DNA from: an uncultured Oscillospiraceae bacterium
GTDB taxonomy: Bacteria > Bacillota > Clostridia > Oscillospirales > Ruminococcaceae
Direction: 5' to 3'
DNA: 50,981 bases
NCBI GenBank assembly: GCA_934488695.1
Contig: CAKSSH010000004.1
Location: 1-50,981, forward strand
The notes beneath the pieces were generated by a model. That model was not told the origin of the DNA. It did not search any database and saw only the letters and a program-made list of their open reading frames with translations. This document shows positions 31,994 to 40,496 of the stretch, piece by piece. Within the stretch, counting starts at the first letter, position 1, and each line of letters starts with the position of its first letter. The translations under genes were made by a program, and so were the position numbers.

Positions 31994-32877
31994 TGGACTC
32001 TTTTTACCGCCAGCCGCCGTTCTGGCAGGCCTATGTAAGACAGCTGTGCCTTATCAAAAAGCGGTACCCGTTTTTGCGATTAACGGCCGTCGGCCGCTCG
32101 GTGCAGGGGCGCAAGCTGTATGCGCTGTGTCTCGGCAAAACGGTCCGTCCGGTGCTGTATGCAGGGGCTTTTCACGCGCAGGAATGGCTGACGCAAAGCC
32201 TGCTTTTATATTTTTGCGAAACACTTTGCCGGGCGGTGGTCGAAAAACGGCCGATTGCCGAAAGTCTTGCAAAGCGGGGCGTGATGATCCTGCCTTGCGT
32301 AAATCCGGACGGGGTGCAGCTGGTGCTGACCGAGGGGCTTTCCGCCGGCCGCCGGCGGGAGAGCGTGCTTCAGCTCTGCGGCGGGGATTTTTCGGAATGG
32401 AACGCCAATATCCGCGGGGTGGATTTGAATCACAATTTTGACGCCGGACACGATCGTCTGCGTCTTTTGGAAAAGGCGGCGGGTATTGACGGCCCGGCGC
32501 CGCGGCGATACGGCGGCCGACGCCCCGGCAGCGAGCCGGAAACGCGCGCGTTGATGCAGCTGTGCCGGCAATGCTTGTTCAGCCGGGTGTACGCCTTTCA
32601 TTCACAGGGGGAGGAAATATATTATCGCTACGGGGAAAAAACGGCGCCGGAAAGCCGACATATTGCGCAGATGCTTGCGCAAAGCAGCGGGTATGCGCTG
32701 CAAACCCAGGAGGGGCTTGCAAGTCACGGCGGGTTTAAGGACTTCTTTTTGGAAAAATTTGAACGTCCCGGCTTTACAATTGAAATCGGCAGAGGAAAAA
32801 ATCCTCTGCCGATTTGGGAACTGTCGCCGATTTTTGCGCGGCTTTATGAAATGCTGCTGTTGGGGGTTTTGCTTTAG
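31993..32877 (+). CDS. M14-family zinc carboxypeptidase, cytoplasmic type
   Basis: A 294-residue metallopeptidase. The zinc ligands are the HxxE of GAFHAQEW (about residue 60) and the later His of YAFHSQGEEIYY (about residue 201). NPDGVQL, VDLNHNFD and the catalytic Glu in FTIEIGRG (about 262) complete the M14 site. There is no signal peptide, unlike secreted carboxypeptidases; the nearest known functions are gamma-D-glutamyl-meso-diaminopimelate peptidases acting on cell-wall peptides (inference). The stop codon overlaps that of the converging dacF gene by four bases. Confidence 0.88.
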   Translation: MDSFYRQPPFWQAYVRQLCLIKKRYPFLRLTAVGRSVQGRKLYALCLGKTVRPVLYAGAFHAQEWLTQSLLLYFCETLCRAVVEKRPIAESLAKRGVMILPCVNPDGVQLVLTEGLSAGRRRESVLQLCGGDFSEWNANIRGVDLNHNFDAGHDRLRLLEKAAGIDGPAPRRYGGRRPGSEPETRALMQLCRQCLFSRVYAFHSQGEEIYYRYGEKTAPESRHIAQMLAQSSGYALQTQEGLASHGGFKDFFLEKFERPGFTIEIGRGKNPLPIWELSPIFARLYEMLLLGVLL

Positions 32878-34202
32878 AGCCTGCGCTTGCGAATAATGCT
32901 GCGGTACCGTTGGGCGTTGACCTCCTGGCGCATCACCAGCAGCACATAAATCAGCGCAAACAGCAAAAGCAGCACCACCAGCAGCTTGAGCCAAACGGAG
33001 GTAAAAATGTTTTTAAACACCTGCAAAACGTACAAAAACTCATTGCGGGAAATATTTTCTCCGGCAATCAGGTCGGTCATGCCGATCACCTCGTCGGCCA
33101 GCTTGACTTCGACATACCCGCAGACGTCGCCCTTTTGCACCGGCGCGTCGACATAAGTGTTGACGTGCGGGATGACCTGGACGCTGGAGGGGTCGATTTC
33201 ATCCGGGACAAGCCCCAGGATTTTTTGTGCGGGATATAGGAGCAGATTGTCGCGCTCGGAACAAAGACGCAGCCGTATCTGCGCGCAGCTCTCTTCGACG
33301 GGCAGCAGTGTTTTAAGCTTGAAGCGGGAAAAAGCCCAGTCGAGCAGCTTGCCGGTTTCGGCAAAGGCATAGTTGGTCTCGTAGGCCTTGCCGCTTTCGT
33401 CTTTATACGGCGCGCCGATCAAGACCGAAAGATAGTGGTACCCGCTTTTTTCGGCGTAAGCCACAAAGCAGCGGCCGGCCGGCGTGGTGGTCCCGGTTTT
33501 AAGGCCGCGGATGTACGATCGATAATAGGGCGAGCCTTTTTGCATCATTTTGTTGGTGCTGACAAGCCATTCCGGATCCCGCCGGTTGGTTTTACGCAGC
33601 TGGTAGGTATAAACCGAGGAGATTTCGAGGATTTCGGGGTGCTTGGCCGCTTCACGGGCAATGAGATACATATCGTATGCTGTCGTATAATGATTTTCGT
33701 CATGCAGACCGTGCGGGTTGACAAAATGAGTGCCGGTACAGCCCAATTGCTGCGCACGCGCATTCATCATGTCGATAAAATGATTGATGCTTTGATCCCC
33801 CAAATAGTCGGCGACAATGGCGGCCGCTTCGTTGCCGGACTGCAGCAGCATACAGTACAAAAGCTCTCTGGCACTAAGCTCCTCGCCGGCTAAGATTCCG
33901 GCCAGCGAGACGTTTTGGCCGGCAAAGGTGCCGAGAATGGACGCCTTGGCGGTGATAAAGGTGTTGTCAAGATCCGGGACAAGCTCGCACAGCAAGAGAC
34001 AGGTCATGATTTTGGTCAGAGAAGCCGGGTACAGCCGCTCCTGCGGATTTTTTTCGTAAAGGACCTTGTCGGTATCAAGATTGACAAGATAAACGCCTTT
34101 GGCGGATACATCAAAGTCCGGTGTAAAAGCGGCAAAGGAGGGCAGAGAAAGTGCCGATGCAAGAACGATTACTACCATCAGCAGAGAAACAATTTTTTTC
34201 AT
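32874..34202 (-). CDS. dacF: D-alanyl-D-alanine carboxypeptidase (DacF/DacB type, S11)
   Basis: A 442-residue penicillin-binding carboxypeptidase that trims peptidoglycan pentapeptides. It starts MKKIVSLLMVVIVLASALSLPSFA, a signal peptide. Active-site motifs are SLTK (in PASLTKIMT), SGN (SGNEAAAIVADYLGD) and KTG (GLKTGTTTPAG). A beta-rich C-terminal domain is followed by a membrane anchor (VWLKLLVVLLLLFALIYVLL) and a basic tail. ATG 34202 follows AAAGGAGGCG; a longer frame upstream is not supported. The gene symbol is a best guess within S11. Confidence 0.92.
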   Translation of the reverse strand: MKKIVSLLMVVIVLASALSLPSFAAFTPDFDVSAKGVYLVNLDTDKVLYEKNPQERLYPASLTKIMTCLLLCELVPDLDNTFITAKASILGTFAGQNVSLAGILAGEELSARELLYCMLLQSGNEAAAIVADYLGDQSINHFIDMMNARAQQLGCTGTHFVNPHGLHDENHYTTAYDMYLIAREAAKHPEILEISSVYTYQLRKTNRRDPEWLVSTNKMMQKGSPYYRSYIRGLKTGTTTPAGRCFVAYAEKSGYHYLSVLIGAPYKDESGKAYETNYAFAETGKLLDWAFSRFKLKTLLPVEESCAQIRLRLCSERDNLLLYPAQKILGLVPDEIDPSSVQVIPHVNTYVDAPVQKGDVCGYVEVKLADEVIGMTDLIAGENISRNEFLYVLQVFKNIFTSVWLKLLVVLLLLFALIYVLLVMRQEVNAQRYRSIIRKRRL

Positions 34203-34230
34203 AGACAAACGCCTCCTTTGCGTGTATAAT
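34202..34230 (+). promoter_or_regulatory. Promoter of the metallophosphoesterase gene
   Basis: TAGACA (34202-34207), 17-base spacer, TATAAT (34225-34230). The -35 box touches the start codon of the divergent dacF. Confidence 0.65.
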
Positions 34231-34247
34231 AAAAGCAGATTATTTCC

Positions 34248-34276
34248 ATTGTAGCACAATTTGTCCGCAAAAGAAA
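34248..34276 (-). promoter_or_regulatory. Possible dacF promoter
   Basis: Minus-strand TACAAT (34248-34253) with a weak TTTCTT 17 bases upstream (34271-34276). It is positioned 46 bases before the dacF start. Confidence 0.4.
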
Positions 34277-34323
34277 GAGAAAAAACAAAAAAACAGGCAT
34301 TTGCGGAAAAATTTTTAAAAGGG

Positions 34324-35046
34324 ATGAGCAATGTGATTTATGTAACGGGGGATATGCACGGGGATCCGCAGCGGTTTTCCGAGCGTGCGCTGCGGCGGCT
34401 CCGGGCAGAGGATACGCTTTTGATTCTCGGAGACTTCGGCTTTGTCTGGCAGGGCGGCGAGGAAGAGGAGCGGGCGCTGGATATGATTGGCGCCCGGCGG
34501 TATCAGGTGCTGTTTTTGCCGGGCGCCCATGAAAATTACAGCCTGCTGGAGCAGTATCCGATCGTTTCGTTCGCCGGCGGTCGGGCGCGTCAGCTGCGGC
34601 AGCGGCTTTATATGCTGTTGCCCGGAGAGATCTACGAGCTGGAGGGGCAGAAAATTTTTGCGCTCGGCGGCGGTCAGAGCGAGGATGTCGAGCTGCGGCA
34701 GGAGGGCAAAAGCTGGTGGCCGCAGGAGCTGCCGTCGGCGCAAACGCTGGAGGCTGCCGCAAAAAATCTTGCGGAAAAAGGGCCGGCGGATTTTATTTTG
34801 ACCCATGAGGCTCCGCAAAAGCTGCGGACGGCTATTTTAATGCGAGAGGAAGAGCCCAATCGTCTGGGTGTTTTTTTGGATCGGGTCATGGAGCGGGAAC
34901 CGTATCAAAAGTGGTATTTCGGCTGTTATCATATTGATCGAAAGGTGACCCGGAAGCACTTTGCCGTATATCGGCAGGTGCTGCGTTTGCAGGAGCCGGA
35001 GCGTCGGGGCGTTTTTGCTCGGCTGTTTCATCGCCGAAGAGGGTAG
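34324..35046 (+). CDS. Calcineurin-like metallophosphoesterase
   Basis: A 240-residue phosphoesterase. The two-metal motifs are GDMHGD (near the N-terminus), GDFGFVW, GAHEN (in place of the usual GNHE) and LTHEAP, with a final H in GCYHIDRK. No signal peptide, so cytoplasmic. The substrate is unknown. The start may be ATG 34324 or GTG 34333; the AAAAGGG at 34317 is better spaced for the GTG. It is divergent from dacF and followed by a DivIVA-like gene with its own promoter. Confidence 0.85.
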   Translation: MSNVIYVTGDMHGDPQRFSERALRRLRAEDTLLILGDFGFVWQGGEEEERALDMIGARRYQVLFLPGAHENYSLLEQYPIVSFAGGRARQLRQRLYMLLPGEIYELEGQKIFALGGGQSEDVELRQEGKSWWPQELPSAQTLEAAAKNLAEKGPADFILTHEAPQKLRTAILMREEEPNRLGVFLDRVMEREPYQKWYFGCYHIDRKVTRKHFAVYRQVLRLQEPERRGVFARLFHRRRG

Positions 35047-35060
35047 GGCACGGCAGGGGC

Positions 35061-35089
35061 TTGTGCTTTGAAAAAAAATATGGTACAAT
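35061..35089 (+). promoter_or_regulatory. Promoter of the DivIVA-like gene
   Basis: TTGTGC (35061-35066), 17-base spacer, TACAAT (35084-35089), 54 bases before the start codon. Confidence 0.6.
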
Positions 35090-35143
35090 GAAAAAACAGA
35101 ATTCGACCGTATTCTCCCATAAAAGATGATAGGAGGGTGTTAT

Positions 35144-35866
35144 ATGCAGGAAAATTTCAGAACACAGGCTTTCGGCTTTCATAAAAAGGACGTTGTCAAT
35201 TATATTTACGAGCTGACCCGCGAAAAAGAAGAGAACGAAAAGGCCGCGTCGGCGCAGATTGAAGCGCTGGCGACGGAACGGGATGCGCTGCGTGCGGAGC
35301 GGGACAGGATCCAGGCCATCAAGGAAGCGTTGGAGGAGCAGGTGCATACGCTGAAGGCCGAGTTGACTGATGCAAATATGCAAAAGAGTCGGGTGTCGGA
35401 AGAAATAAACCAGTGCCGCCGGACAATTTTGGATAACGAACGCGAATTTAACATCAAAAACGAGCAAATCAGCAAGCTGATTGCCGAAAATGAGGATTAT
35501 GCGCAGAAATGCGAAAAGTATGCGGATATTGCGCGGGATGTCGGTAAAACCATTATGGAGGCCAAACGGATGGCGGCCGAAATTGTGGACCGTGCCAGGG
35601 GTCAGGCCGAGGAGATTCGGGAAAACACCCGGCGGGTGGTGGCGGACACGCTGCATCGGATCGATGGGGCGCAAACGGATCTTGAGACGCTGCGCAGCAA
35701 TGTTGCCGATATGAATCGGGCCTGCGAAAATCGGCTGCATACGATTGATTTAAATTTGAAGGGCTTGTCTGCTGCGGTGCGCGCCGCCGGGGAAGAGCCG
35801 GTTGATGCCGAAAGTGTTCCGCCGGTCGACGGCGACGGCGGAGACGATAGCCGTACGTTTTTTTGA
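35144..35866 (+). CDS. DivIVA-like coiled-coil protein
   Basis: A 240-residue protein. The N-terminal segment FRTQAFGFHKKDVVNYIYEL resembles the DivIVA/GpsB membrane-targeting region. A long coiled coil follows (about residues 25-200), with EAKRMAAEIVDRARGQAEEI typical of DivIVA-family tails, and an acidic, disordered C-terminus. Such proteins recruit division, cell-wall or sporulation factors to curved membranes. AGGAGGGTG precedes the ATG. It is a single gene, ended by the terminator at 36068. Confidence 0.75.
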   Translation: MQENFRTQAFGFHKKDVVNYIYELTREKEENEKAASAQIEALATERDALRAERDRIQAIKEALEEQVHTLKAELTDANMQKSRVSEEINQCRRTILDNEREFNIKNEQISKLIAENEDYAQKCEKYADIARDVGKTIMEAKRMAAEIVDRARGQAEEIRENTRRVVADTLHRIDGAQTDLETLRSNVADMNRACENRLHTIDLNLKGLSAAVRAAGEEPVDAESVPPVDGDGGDDSRTFF

Positions 35867-36067
35867 ACAGCCGCAAGTCGCATACGGCGGCGCAAGCGGC
35901 GGAGCAGTTAATCGGCGCGGACGCGGAGCAAAGCCCATTTATTTAAAGCCGATGGTTGTTAATCGGCGGCTGCATAAATCGGTTGGCGCAAAGTGGGGCC
36001 CGCGCAAAAGTCGGTTTGAGCGATTCCTTGCCTTTTTGAGGAGCCTGGGGCATTTTTGAGCACAAAG
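35867..36067. other. Gene-free stretch after the DivIVA-like gene
   Basis: About 200 bases with no recognisable gene, promoter or repeat before the terminator at 36068. Confidence 0.5.
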
Positions 36068-36106
36068 GGGCTGTAAAAAACGCAAGTTTTTTACAGCCCT
36101 TTTTTT
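36068..36106 (+). terminator. Strong intrinsic terminator
   Basis: Stem GGGCTGTAAAAAA/TTTTTTACAGCCC with a short CGCAAG loop and a T7 tail. It lies 200 bases after the DivIVA-like gene, which it probably ends. Confidence 0.85.
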
Positions 36107-36302
36107 AAAAGACGGGAAGGCCGTTGGGCACATTCTGCCGAAAAGACGGAAAAGCTGTTTGGTGAAAAGGTGCGGCGTAAAAGGCCGGCTTGTCATTTGA
36201 ACCCTGCCGGTACGCGCTGGCAGCCCTTTGGGTCGCTCGGCGTATTGGCCGCCCGGACAGAAATTTGTGCGGCCGCAGATTTCATTCTGCGCCGAGTGGC
36301 GC

Positions 36303-36424
36303 GCTCTGCACCGGGGGCGCGCTCTGTGGCGAGGGATGTGTTTTGCGGCGGGAGGTGTGCTCGTTTCGCACCCGGACAATACGGCGGGGTGAGGGGCTGC
36401 TGTGTGATTGCGGCCTGTCTGCCC
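36303..36424. repeat. 122-bp direct repeat, copy 1
   Basis: Starts GCTCTGCACCGGGGGCGCG and ends GCGGCCTGTCTGCCC. It is identical, as read, to 36484-36605. The copies are 181 bp apart start to start. Neither is within a supportable gene. Confidence 0.9.
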
Positions 36425-36483
36425 GCGGCTGAAAGGGGCGCTATGTGTTCGGAGATTCTCCGCCCATCGGGTGAGGCGGGCGT

Positions 36484-36605
36484 GCTCTGCACCGGGGGCG
36501 CGCTCTGTGGCGAGGGATGTGTTTTGCGGCGGGAGGTGTGCTCGTTTCGCACCCGGACAATACGGCGGGGTGAGGGGCTGCTGTGTGATTGCGGCCTGTC
36601 TGCCC
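36484..36605. repeat. 122-bp direct repeat, copy 2
   Basis: Perfect copy of 36303-36424. The 59 bases between the copies (36425-36483) are not clearly repeated. No transposase or terminal inverted repeats are visible. Confidence 0.9.
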
Positions 36606-36669
36606 ACGCGGGTAACATAGCCGAAAGCGGCTGTTTTTAAAATGAAGTGAAAGGAAGAAGAGGGTGGAG

Positions 36670-37542
36670 ATGATGGTTTGGGTTGCCGCGGCGGCTGCCG
36701 CAGCGCTGATTTTCTTTTTGTATCTCCTTTTTCCGGCGCTGCGCCGTCATCCGGATCGGGCTGTGCTGCGGGGCGCCCTGATAGCACATCGCGGGCTGCA
36801 CGACAGGCGGCAGGAGATCCCGGAAAATTCTCTGCCGGCATTTGAGGCCGCAATTGCACATGGTTATATTATTGAAACGGATTTGCGACTGACGTCGGAC
36901 GGTCAGGTGATTTTATTCCATGATGATACGCTGCAGCGTCTTTGCGGCATACCGCAGCGTCCGGAGGAGTTGACGCTCAAGCAGCTGCGCGCCCTGCGTA
37001 TCGACGGCAGCGCATATAAGATCCCGACCCTCGGAGAGCTGCTTGAGCTGGCAGCCGGTCGGGTGCCGCTCCTTTTAGAGCTTAAAAGCAAAAACCCGGC
37101 AACCTGCGCCCCGCTTTGCCGCGCGGTGGACGGAATGCTTTCCGGGTACCGTGGAAAATATCTGATCCAATCCTTTTATCCGCCGGCTCTTTTTTGGTAT
37201 CGCCGGCATCGGCCGGAGATCTGCCGCGGCCAGTTGTCGACCGGGCGCTTTCGACCCCACGTGTTCGGCGCCGGGCTTTTGAGCTGTCTGCTTTGTAATT
37301 TTATCAGTCGGCCGGATTTTATCAACTATGATTTCCGGACCCGGCGCCATTTTTGCCGTCGTCTGTGTGTATGGCTCGGGGCGCTCGGCGTCGGCTGGAC
37401 GTTTCGCTCTCAAGCGGAATTAGCGCATTTCGGCCCGGAATTTTCGGCCTATGTTTTCGAGGGCTTTTTGCCTCGTCTGCCGGCTGATGAAAATGAGAAA
37501 AAGTCCGACGCCGGCTTTTGCCGCCCGAGGCCTAAGCGGTAA
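36670..37542 (+). CDS. Membrane-anchored glycerophosphodiester phosphodiesterase
   Basis: A 290-residue GDPD-family enzyme that hydrolyses glycerophosphodiesters to glycerol-3-phosphate and an alcohol. An N-terminal hydrophobic helix (VAAAAAAALIFFLYLLF) anchors it. Catalytic motifs are IAHRGLHD, PENSLPAF, ETDLRLTSDGQVILFHDDTL. A Cys-rich stretch in the C-terminal half (GAGLLSCLLCNF) may be a second hydrophobic region. Starts at ATG 36670 or 36673 or GTG 36664 are all possible; GGAAGAAGAGGGTGGAG is the ribosome binding region. It is monocistronic. Confidence 0.88.
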   Translation: MMVWVAAAAAAALIFFLYLLFPALRRHPDRAVLRGALIAHRGLHDRRQEIPENSLPAFEAAIAHGYIIETDLRLTSDGQVILFHDDTLQRLCGIPQRPEELTLKQLRALRIDGSAYKIPTLGELLELAAGRVPLLLELKSKNPATCAPLCRAVDGMLSGYRGKYLIQSFYPPALFWYRRHRPEICRGQLSTGRFRPHVFGAGLLSCLLCNFISRPDFINYDFRTRRHFCRRLCVWLGALGVGWTFRSQAELAHFGPEFSAYVFEGFLPRLPADENEKKSDAGFCRPRPKR

Positions 37543-37721
37543 AACTTTTTAACTTTTGGTTTTTTGCAGTATTCGGCCCCCGAAATCGGGCGATAATTGC
37601 TGCTTGAGCCGCTCGTGATGTTGTTCTTTTCCGCAAAAGGACGTTCACGATATTACCCGAAAGAGAGGGACAAAACCACGCGGCAGCACAGCTTATCTAA
37701 AAAGGACGTTGCGTGTGGATA

Positions 37722-37760
37722 AAAAAGGGGCCGGACGGTTATCCGTCCGGCCCCTTTTTA
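37722..37760. terminator. Bidirectional terminator between GDPD and hsp20 genes
   Basis: Stem of 17 bp (AAAAAGGGGCCGGACGG and its perfect complement) with a TTAT loop. It lies between converging genes. Confidence 0.92.
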
Positions 37761-37776
37761 GAAAAGCCCGTGTGAA

Positions 37777-38226
37777 TTATTCGATTTCCAGATGATGCGC
37801 CTCGGGCTGCGTCTCGGCTTTTTTGGGCAGCGTCAGATGCAAAACACCGTTGTCGTATTTTGCAGTGATTTTGTCCGCCTCGACGCCGGACAGGTCAAAA
37901 TCTCTGCTGTAGGAGCCGTAGGAACGCTCGCAGCGGACATATTTGCCCTTTTTGTCCTTTTCCTCATGCTCCGAATGACGCTCGGCGCGCACTGTCAAAA
38001 GGTCGCCGCGGATATCCAGATGAATGTCCTTCTTCTGGAAGCCCGGCAAGTCGGCCTCTAACTCATAACGGTCGCCTTCGTCTCGGATGTCGGTCTTAAA
38101 TTCATCCAGCGCGCCGCCGAAAAAGCCAAACGGCGTTCCGAAAAATTGTTTTTCAAATTCGTCCATTTCACGGAACGGATTGCACAAGGAATTGTTTTTA
38201 CGAGAATACGGTCTGAGTTCAAACAT
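37777..38226 (-). CDS. hsp20: Hsp20/alpha-crystallin small heat shock protein
   Basis: A 149-residue ATP-independent holdase. The alpha-crystallin domain covers about residues 40-140 (FKTDIRDEGDRYELEADLPGFQKKDIHLDI...SYGSYSRDFDL...DNGVLHLTLPKK). The N-terminus has the MDEFEKQFFGTPFGFF segment common in Clostridia. It is monocistronic, divergent from a PucR-type regulator. I see no CIRCE element and no complete CtsR box in its promoter; only a single AGGTCAA half. Confidence 0.95.
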   Translation of the reverse strand: MFELRPYSRKNNSLCNPFREMDEFEKQFFGTPFGFFGGALDEFKTDIRDEGDRYELEADLPGFQKKDIHLDIRGDLLTVRAERHSEHEEKDKKGKYVRCERSYGSYSRDFDLSGVEADKITAKYDNGVLHLTLPKKAETQPEAHHLEIE

Positions 38227-38377
38227 AATAACACCTCCGAAAATGTTTGTTTTCTTTATTTTTCTCGGCTTTTTTGCAGATATGCGCCGGCTGCCGAATG
38301 CCGACTGTTTTGAAACTGCTGCATGGGAACCACCGACCCTTTCTGCTCCCGGATAAGCTTTTTTTCTTTACGAGCAC

Positions 38378-38406
38378 AGTATAGCACAAAGAGCTTGACC
38401 TATCAA
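38378..38406 (-). promoter_or_regulatory. hsp20 promoter
   Basis: Minus-strand TTGATA (38401-38406), 17-base spacer, TATACT (38378-38383). Its -35 box directly abuts the -35 box of the divergent promoter at 38395-38423. Confidence 0.75.
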
Positions 38407-38423
38407 GGCTCTTGTGGTATAAT
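38395..38423 (+). promoter_or_regulatory. Promoter of the PucR-type regulator
   Basis: TTGACC (38395-38400), 17-base spacer, TATAAT (38418-38423), 46 bases before ATG 38469. The two divergent -35 boxes sit back to back. Confidence 0.8.
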
Positions 38424-38437
38424 AATAGCAGTCTTAA

Positions 38438-38454
38438 TTGTGCTAACAGCACAA
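38438..38454. promoter_or_regulatory. Palindrome in the PucR-type gene leader
   Basis: TTGTGCT-AAC-AGCACAA, perfect 7-bp arms, about 15 bases after the -10 box. A plausible operator for autoregulation. Confidence 0.45.
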
Positions 38455-38468
38455 AGGAGAAGAAAAAA

Positions 38469-39713
38469 ATGAATCGAGAGTTGCTGTTTCAAACTTTTTT
38501 GCAGAATCACTCGCTCAATCAGCTGCTGGAGGCTGTCAGCGCTGCATTTTTGTGCCCGGTGATGGTGACCGATAACGGATTTCACATTGTTTCGGCCAGC
38601 AGTGCCGTCGGAGAGGAAAACCCCGAGTATCGTCGGGCGGTTTCGCACAGCGCCCTGCCGCTGGCGGTTTGTGCCATGATTGGAGATCGCATGCTGCGCA
38701 CCGGAGATAGCCGCGTTCAGATTGACACCGGCGCCTGCCGGTATCTTGCCGCAGAGCTGCGCAGCGGAGAGGTGGCGCTGGGGTATATTCTTTATGTGCT
38801 GTCATCCGACGTGCAGGCGCCGTGTGAGAAGGACTGCCTTTATGCCGAGGCGTTGGTTGCTAAGCAGTTTTACTGCGAGCGCCATTCCGGCAGCGTGCCG
38901 ACGGACACAGCCGAAGAGGTTCTGACCGATTTGCTGGACGGCGCGTTTCCGGATGAGCGTTTGTTTGAGCTCAAGGCGGCCGGGACCTTTTTGGCACATT
39001 TTCATCCCGAGCGTTTTGCCCTGCTGGATCTGTCCGAGGAGCCGGCGGATCCGGCACGACAGGGACGGCTGCAAAAGAGCTTTTCGGAGAGCTTTCACGC
39101 ATCTCTGCCGTTTTTCTATCATCGCAGTATGATTGTTTTTTTGCATAAGGATCACGATATTCGGTTGCTGAAGCGGCTGATTGAGGAGTATCGTCTATGC
39201 GCGGCGGTTTCCGGGAAAATGCAAGGGCTTTACGAAATGCGTCGGCAGCTGCCGCTTGTGCGGGACACGCTGACGCTGCTGCGGCAAAAAAAGAAAGCGC
39301 CGTTTCTTGCCGAAAGTGAGGACTATGCCTTGCTGATGGTGCTGCGGAAAATGATCCGTGAAACCGGGTATATGGAGGAGCGGGTGGCAGCGCTGTATCG
39401 CAGTGATGTGCAGAATGACGGTCAGCTTTGCCTGACGCTGTATACCTATCTTATCTGTCACCATTCGCTGCAAAAAACCGGAGAGCGGCTGTTTACCCAC
39501 CGTAACACTGTGCAGTATCGTCTGCGCCGAATCCGGGAGGAAATGGGCGTGGAGGTGGATGACCCCGAGGACTTTACGGGGCTGCTTTTATCCCTGGCGG
39601 CGGCGCTGTGTCGTCTGGGTCGAGCGGATCTTTTTGTCAGCCCGGAGGAACGGGCGATTTTTGCCGACGCCGCAGAGACGAACCCGGGGGATCCCTGCGT
39701 TGCCGCAGGATAG
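38469..39713 (+). CDS. PucR/CdaR-family transcriptional regulator
   Basis: A 414-residue regulator. The N-terminal part looks GAF/PAS-like (CPVMVTDNGFHIVSASSA), the middle is a CdaR-like domain, and the C-terminus (about residues 320-390) is the PucR-type helix-turn-helix with FTHRNTVQYRLRRIREEMGV. The usual PucR N-terminal purine domain is not obvious, so the ligand is unknown. ATG 38469 follows AAAGGAGAAG. The Sfp-type gene follows after 43 bases, possibly co-transcribed. Confidence 0.85.
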   Translation: MNRELLFQTFLQNHSLNQLLEAVSAAFLCPVMVTDNGFHIVSASSAVGEENPEYRRAVSHSALPLAVCAMIGDRMLRTGDSRVQIDTGACRYLAAELRSGEVALGYILYVLSSDVQAPCEKDCLYAEALVAKQFYCERHSGSVPTDTAEEVLTDLLDGAFPDERLFELKAAGTFLAHFHPERFALLDLSEEPADPARQGRLQKSFSESFHASLPFFYHRSMIVFLHKDHDIRLLKRLIEEYRLCAAVSGKMQGLYEMRRQLPLVRDTLTLLRQKKKAPFLAESEDYALLMVLRKMIRETGYMEERVAALYRSDVQNDGQLCLTLYTYLICHHSLQKTGERLFTHRNTVQYRLRRIREEMGVEVDDPEDFTGLLLSLAAALCRLGRADLFVSPEERAIFADAAETNPGDPCVAAG

Positions 39714-39756
39714 AACGATTATTGCCGGGGAAAAGATGAGGGGAAAGGGATGAACT

Positions 39757-40404
39757 ATGGCAACCGAGATTTTTGAACTGGATTTGTCGGACTGTGCACC
39801 GGCTGTTTTGCGGCTGGAGCCATTTATCAGCCCGGAACGCCGGGCCCGCGCCGCGCGGGCCCGGCGGGAAAGCGACCGGCTGCTGCAGCTGGGCACCGAG
39901 CTATGCGTTGCGGTGGCGCAGGGCGTTCCGCTGCCGCTGTCCCTTTGCTATGAGGAGGGCGGCCGTCCGTTTTTGCCCGGTCACCGGCCGATGAGCCTGT
40001 CTCATTCGGGCACTCGGGTGGTTTGTGCTCTTTCGCAGCAAGCAGTCGGGGTGGATCTGGAACAGATTTCCAGAATGCGCCCCTCCGTTGCCGGGCGTTA
40101 TCTGTCGCCCGAGGAACAGGCGGCAACGGCGCCGCTTCAAGGTGCGGCGCTGCAACAAGCGCTTTGCCGTCTGTGGACCCGTAAGGAGGCCTACCTGAAG
40201 TATACGGGAGAGGGTCTTCGCCGTGATCCGCGCAGTATCTGCGTGCTTTCACAAACCCCGGCAGCACAGCCGCCGGCCGTTCTGACAACCCTCCCGCCGC
40301 AGCAGGGCTTTTTAATATCGCTGGCAACAGCGCATCCGGACAGCATCCGTCGGCATTCGATAAGTGTTGAGGATCTGCTGCAACTTTTAGACCTCAAAGG
40401 GTGA
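39757..40404 (+). CDS. 4'-phosphopantetheinyl transferase (Sfp type)
   Basis: A 215-residue enzyme that loads phosphopantetheine from CoA onto carrier proteins. Motifs are FLPGHRPMSLSHSG, VGVDLEQI (magnesium site, about residue 97) and LWTRKEAYLKYTGEGL (about 147-162). The length fits Sfp-type rather than the shorter AcpS. No polyketide or peptide synthetase gene is present in the window, so it may serve the fatty-acid carrier protein or a distant cluster. It follows a PucR-type regulator. Confidence 0.92.
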   Translation: MATEIFELDLSDCAPAVLRLEPFISPERRARAARARRESDRLLQLGTELCVAVAQGVPLPLSLCYEEGGRPFLPGHRPMSLSHSGTRVVCALSQQAVGVDLEQISRMRPSVAGRYLSPEEQAATAPLQGAALQQALCRLWTRKEAYLKYTGEGLRRDPRSICVLSQTPAAQPPAVLTTLPPQQGFLISLATAHPDSIRRHSISVEDLLQLLDLKG

Positions 40405-40496
40405 ATTGACAATCCGTTTTCGGATAAAAAAGGGGCTCCCCGCCCCGCCCGGAACAAAAATGCCGCCGAAGCGGACAAAGCCTTGCACAAAAACCT

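Noticed and set aside
35939..36859. A 306-codon minus-strand frame through the 122-bp repeats and into the GDPD gene
   Set aside because: It owes its length to the GC-rich repeats and overlaps the well-supported GDPD start. No ribosome binding site or domain.
38227..38468. A CIRCE or CtsR control site for hsp20
   Set aside because: Only a partial TTAGCAC and a single AGGTCAA half were found; neither makes a proper site.
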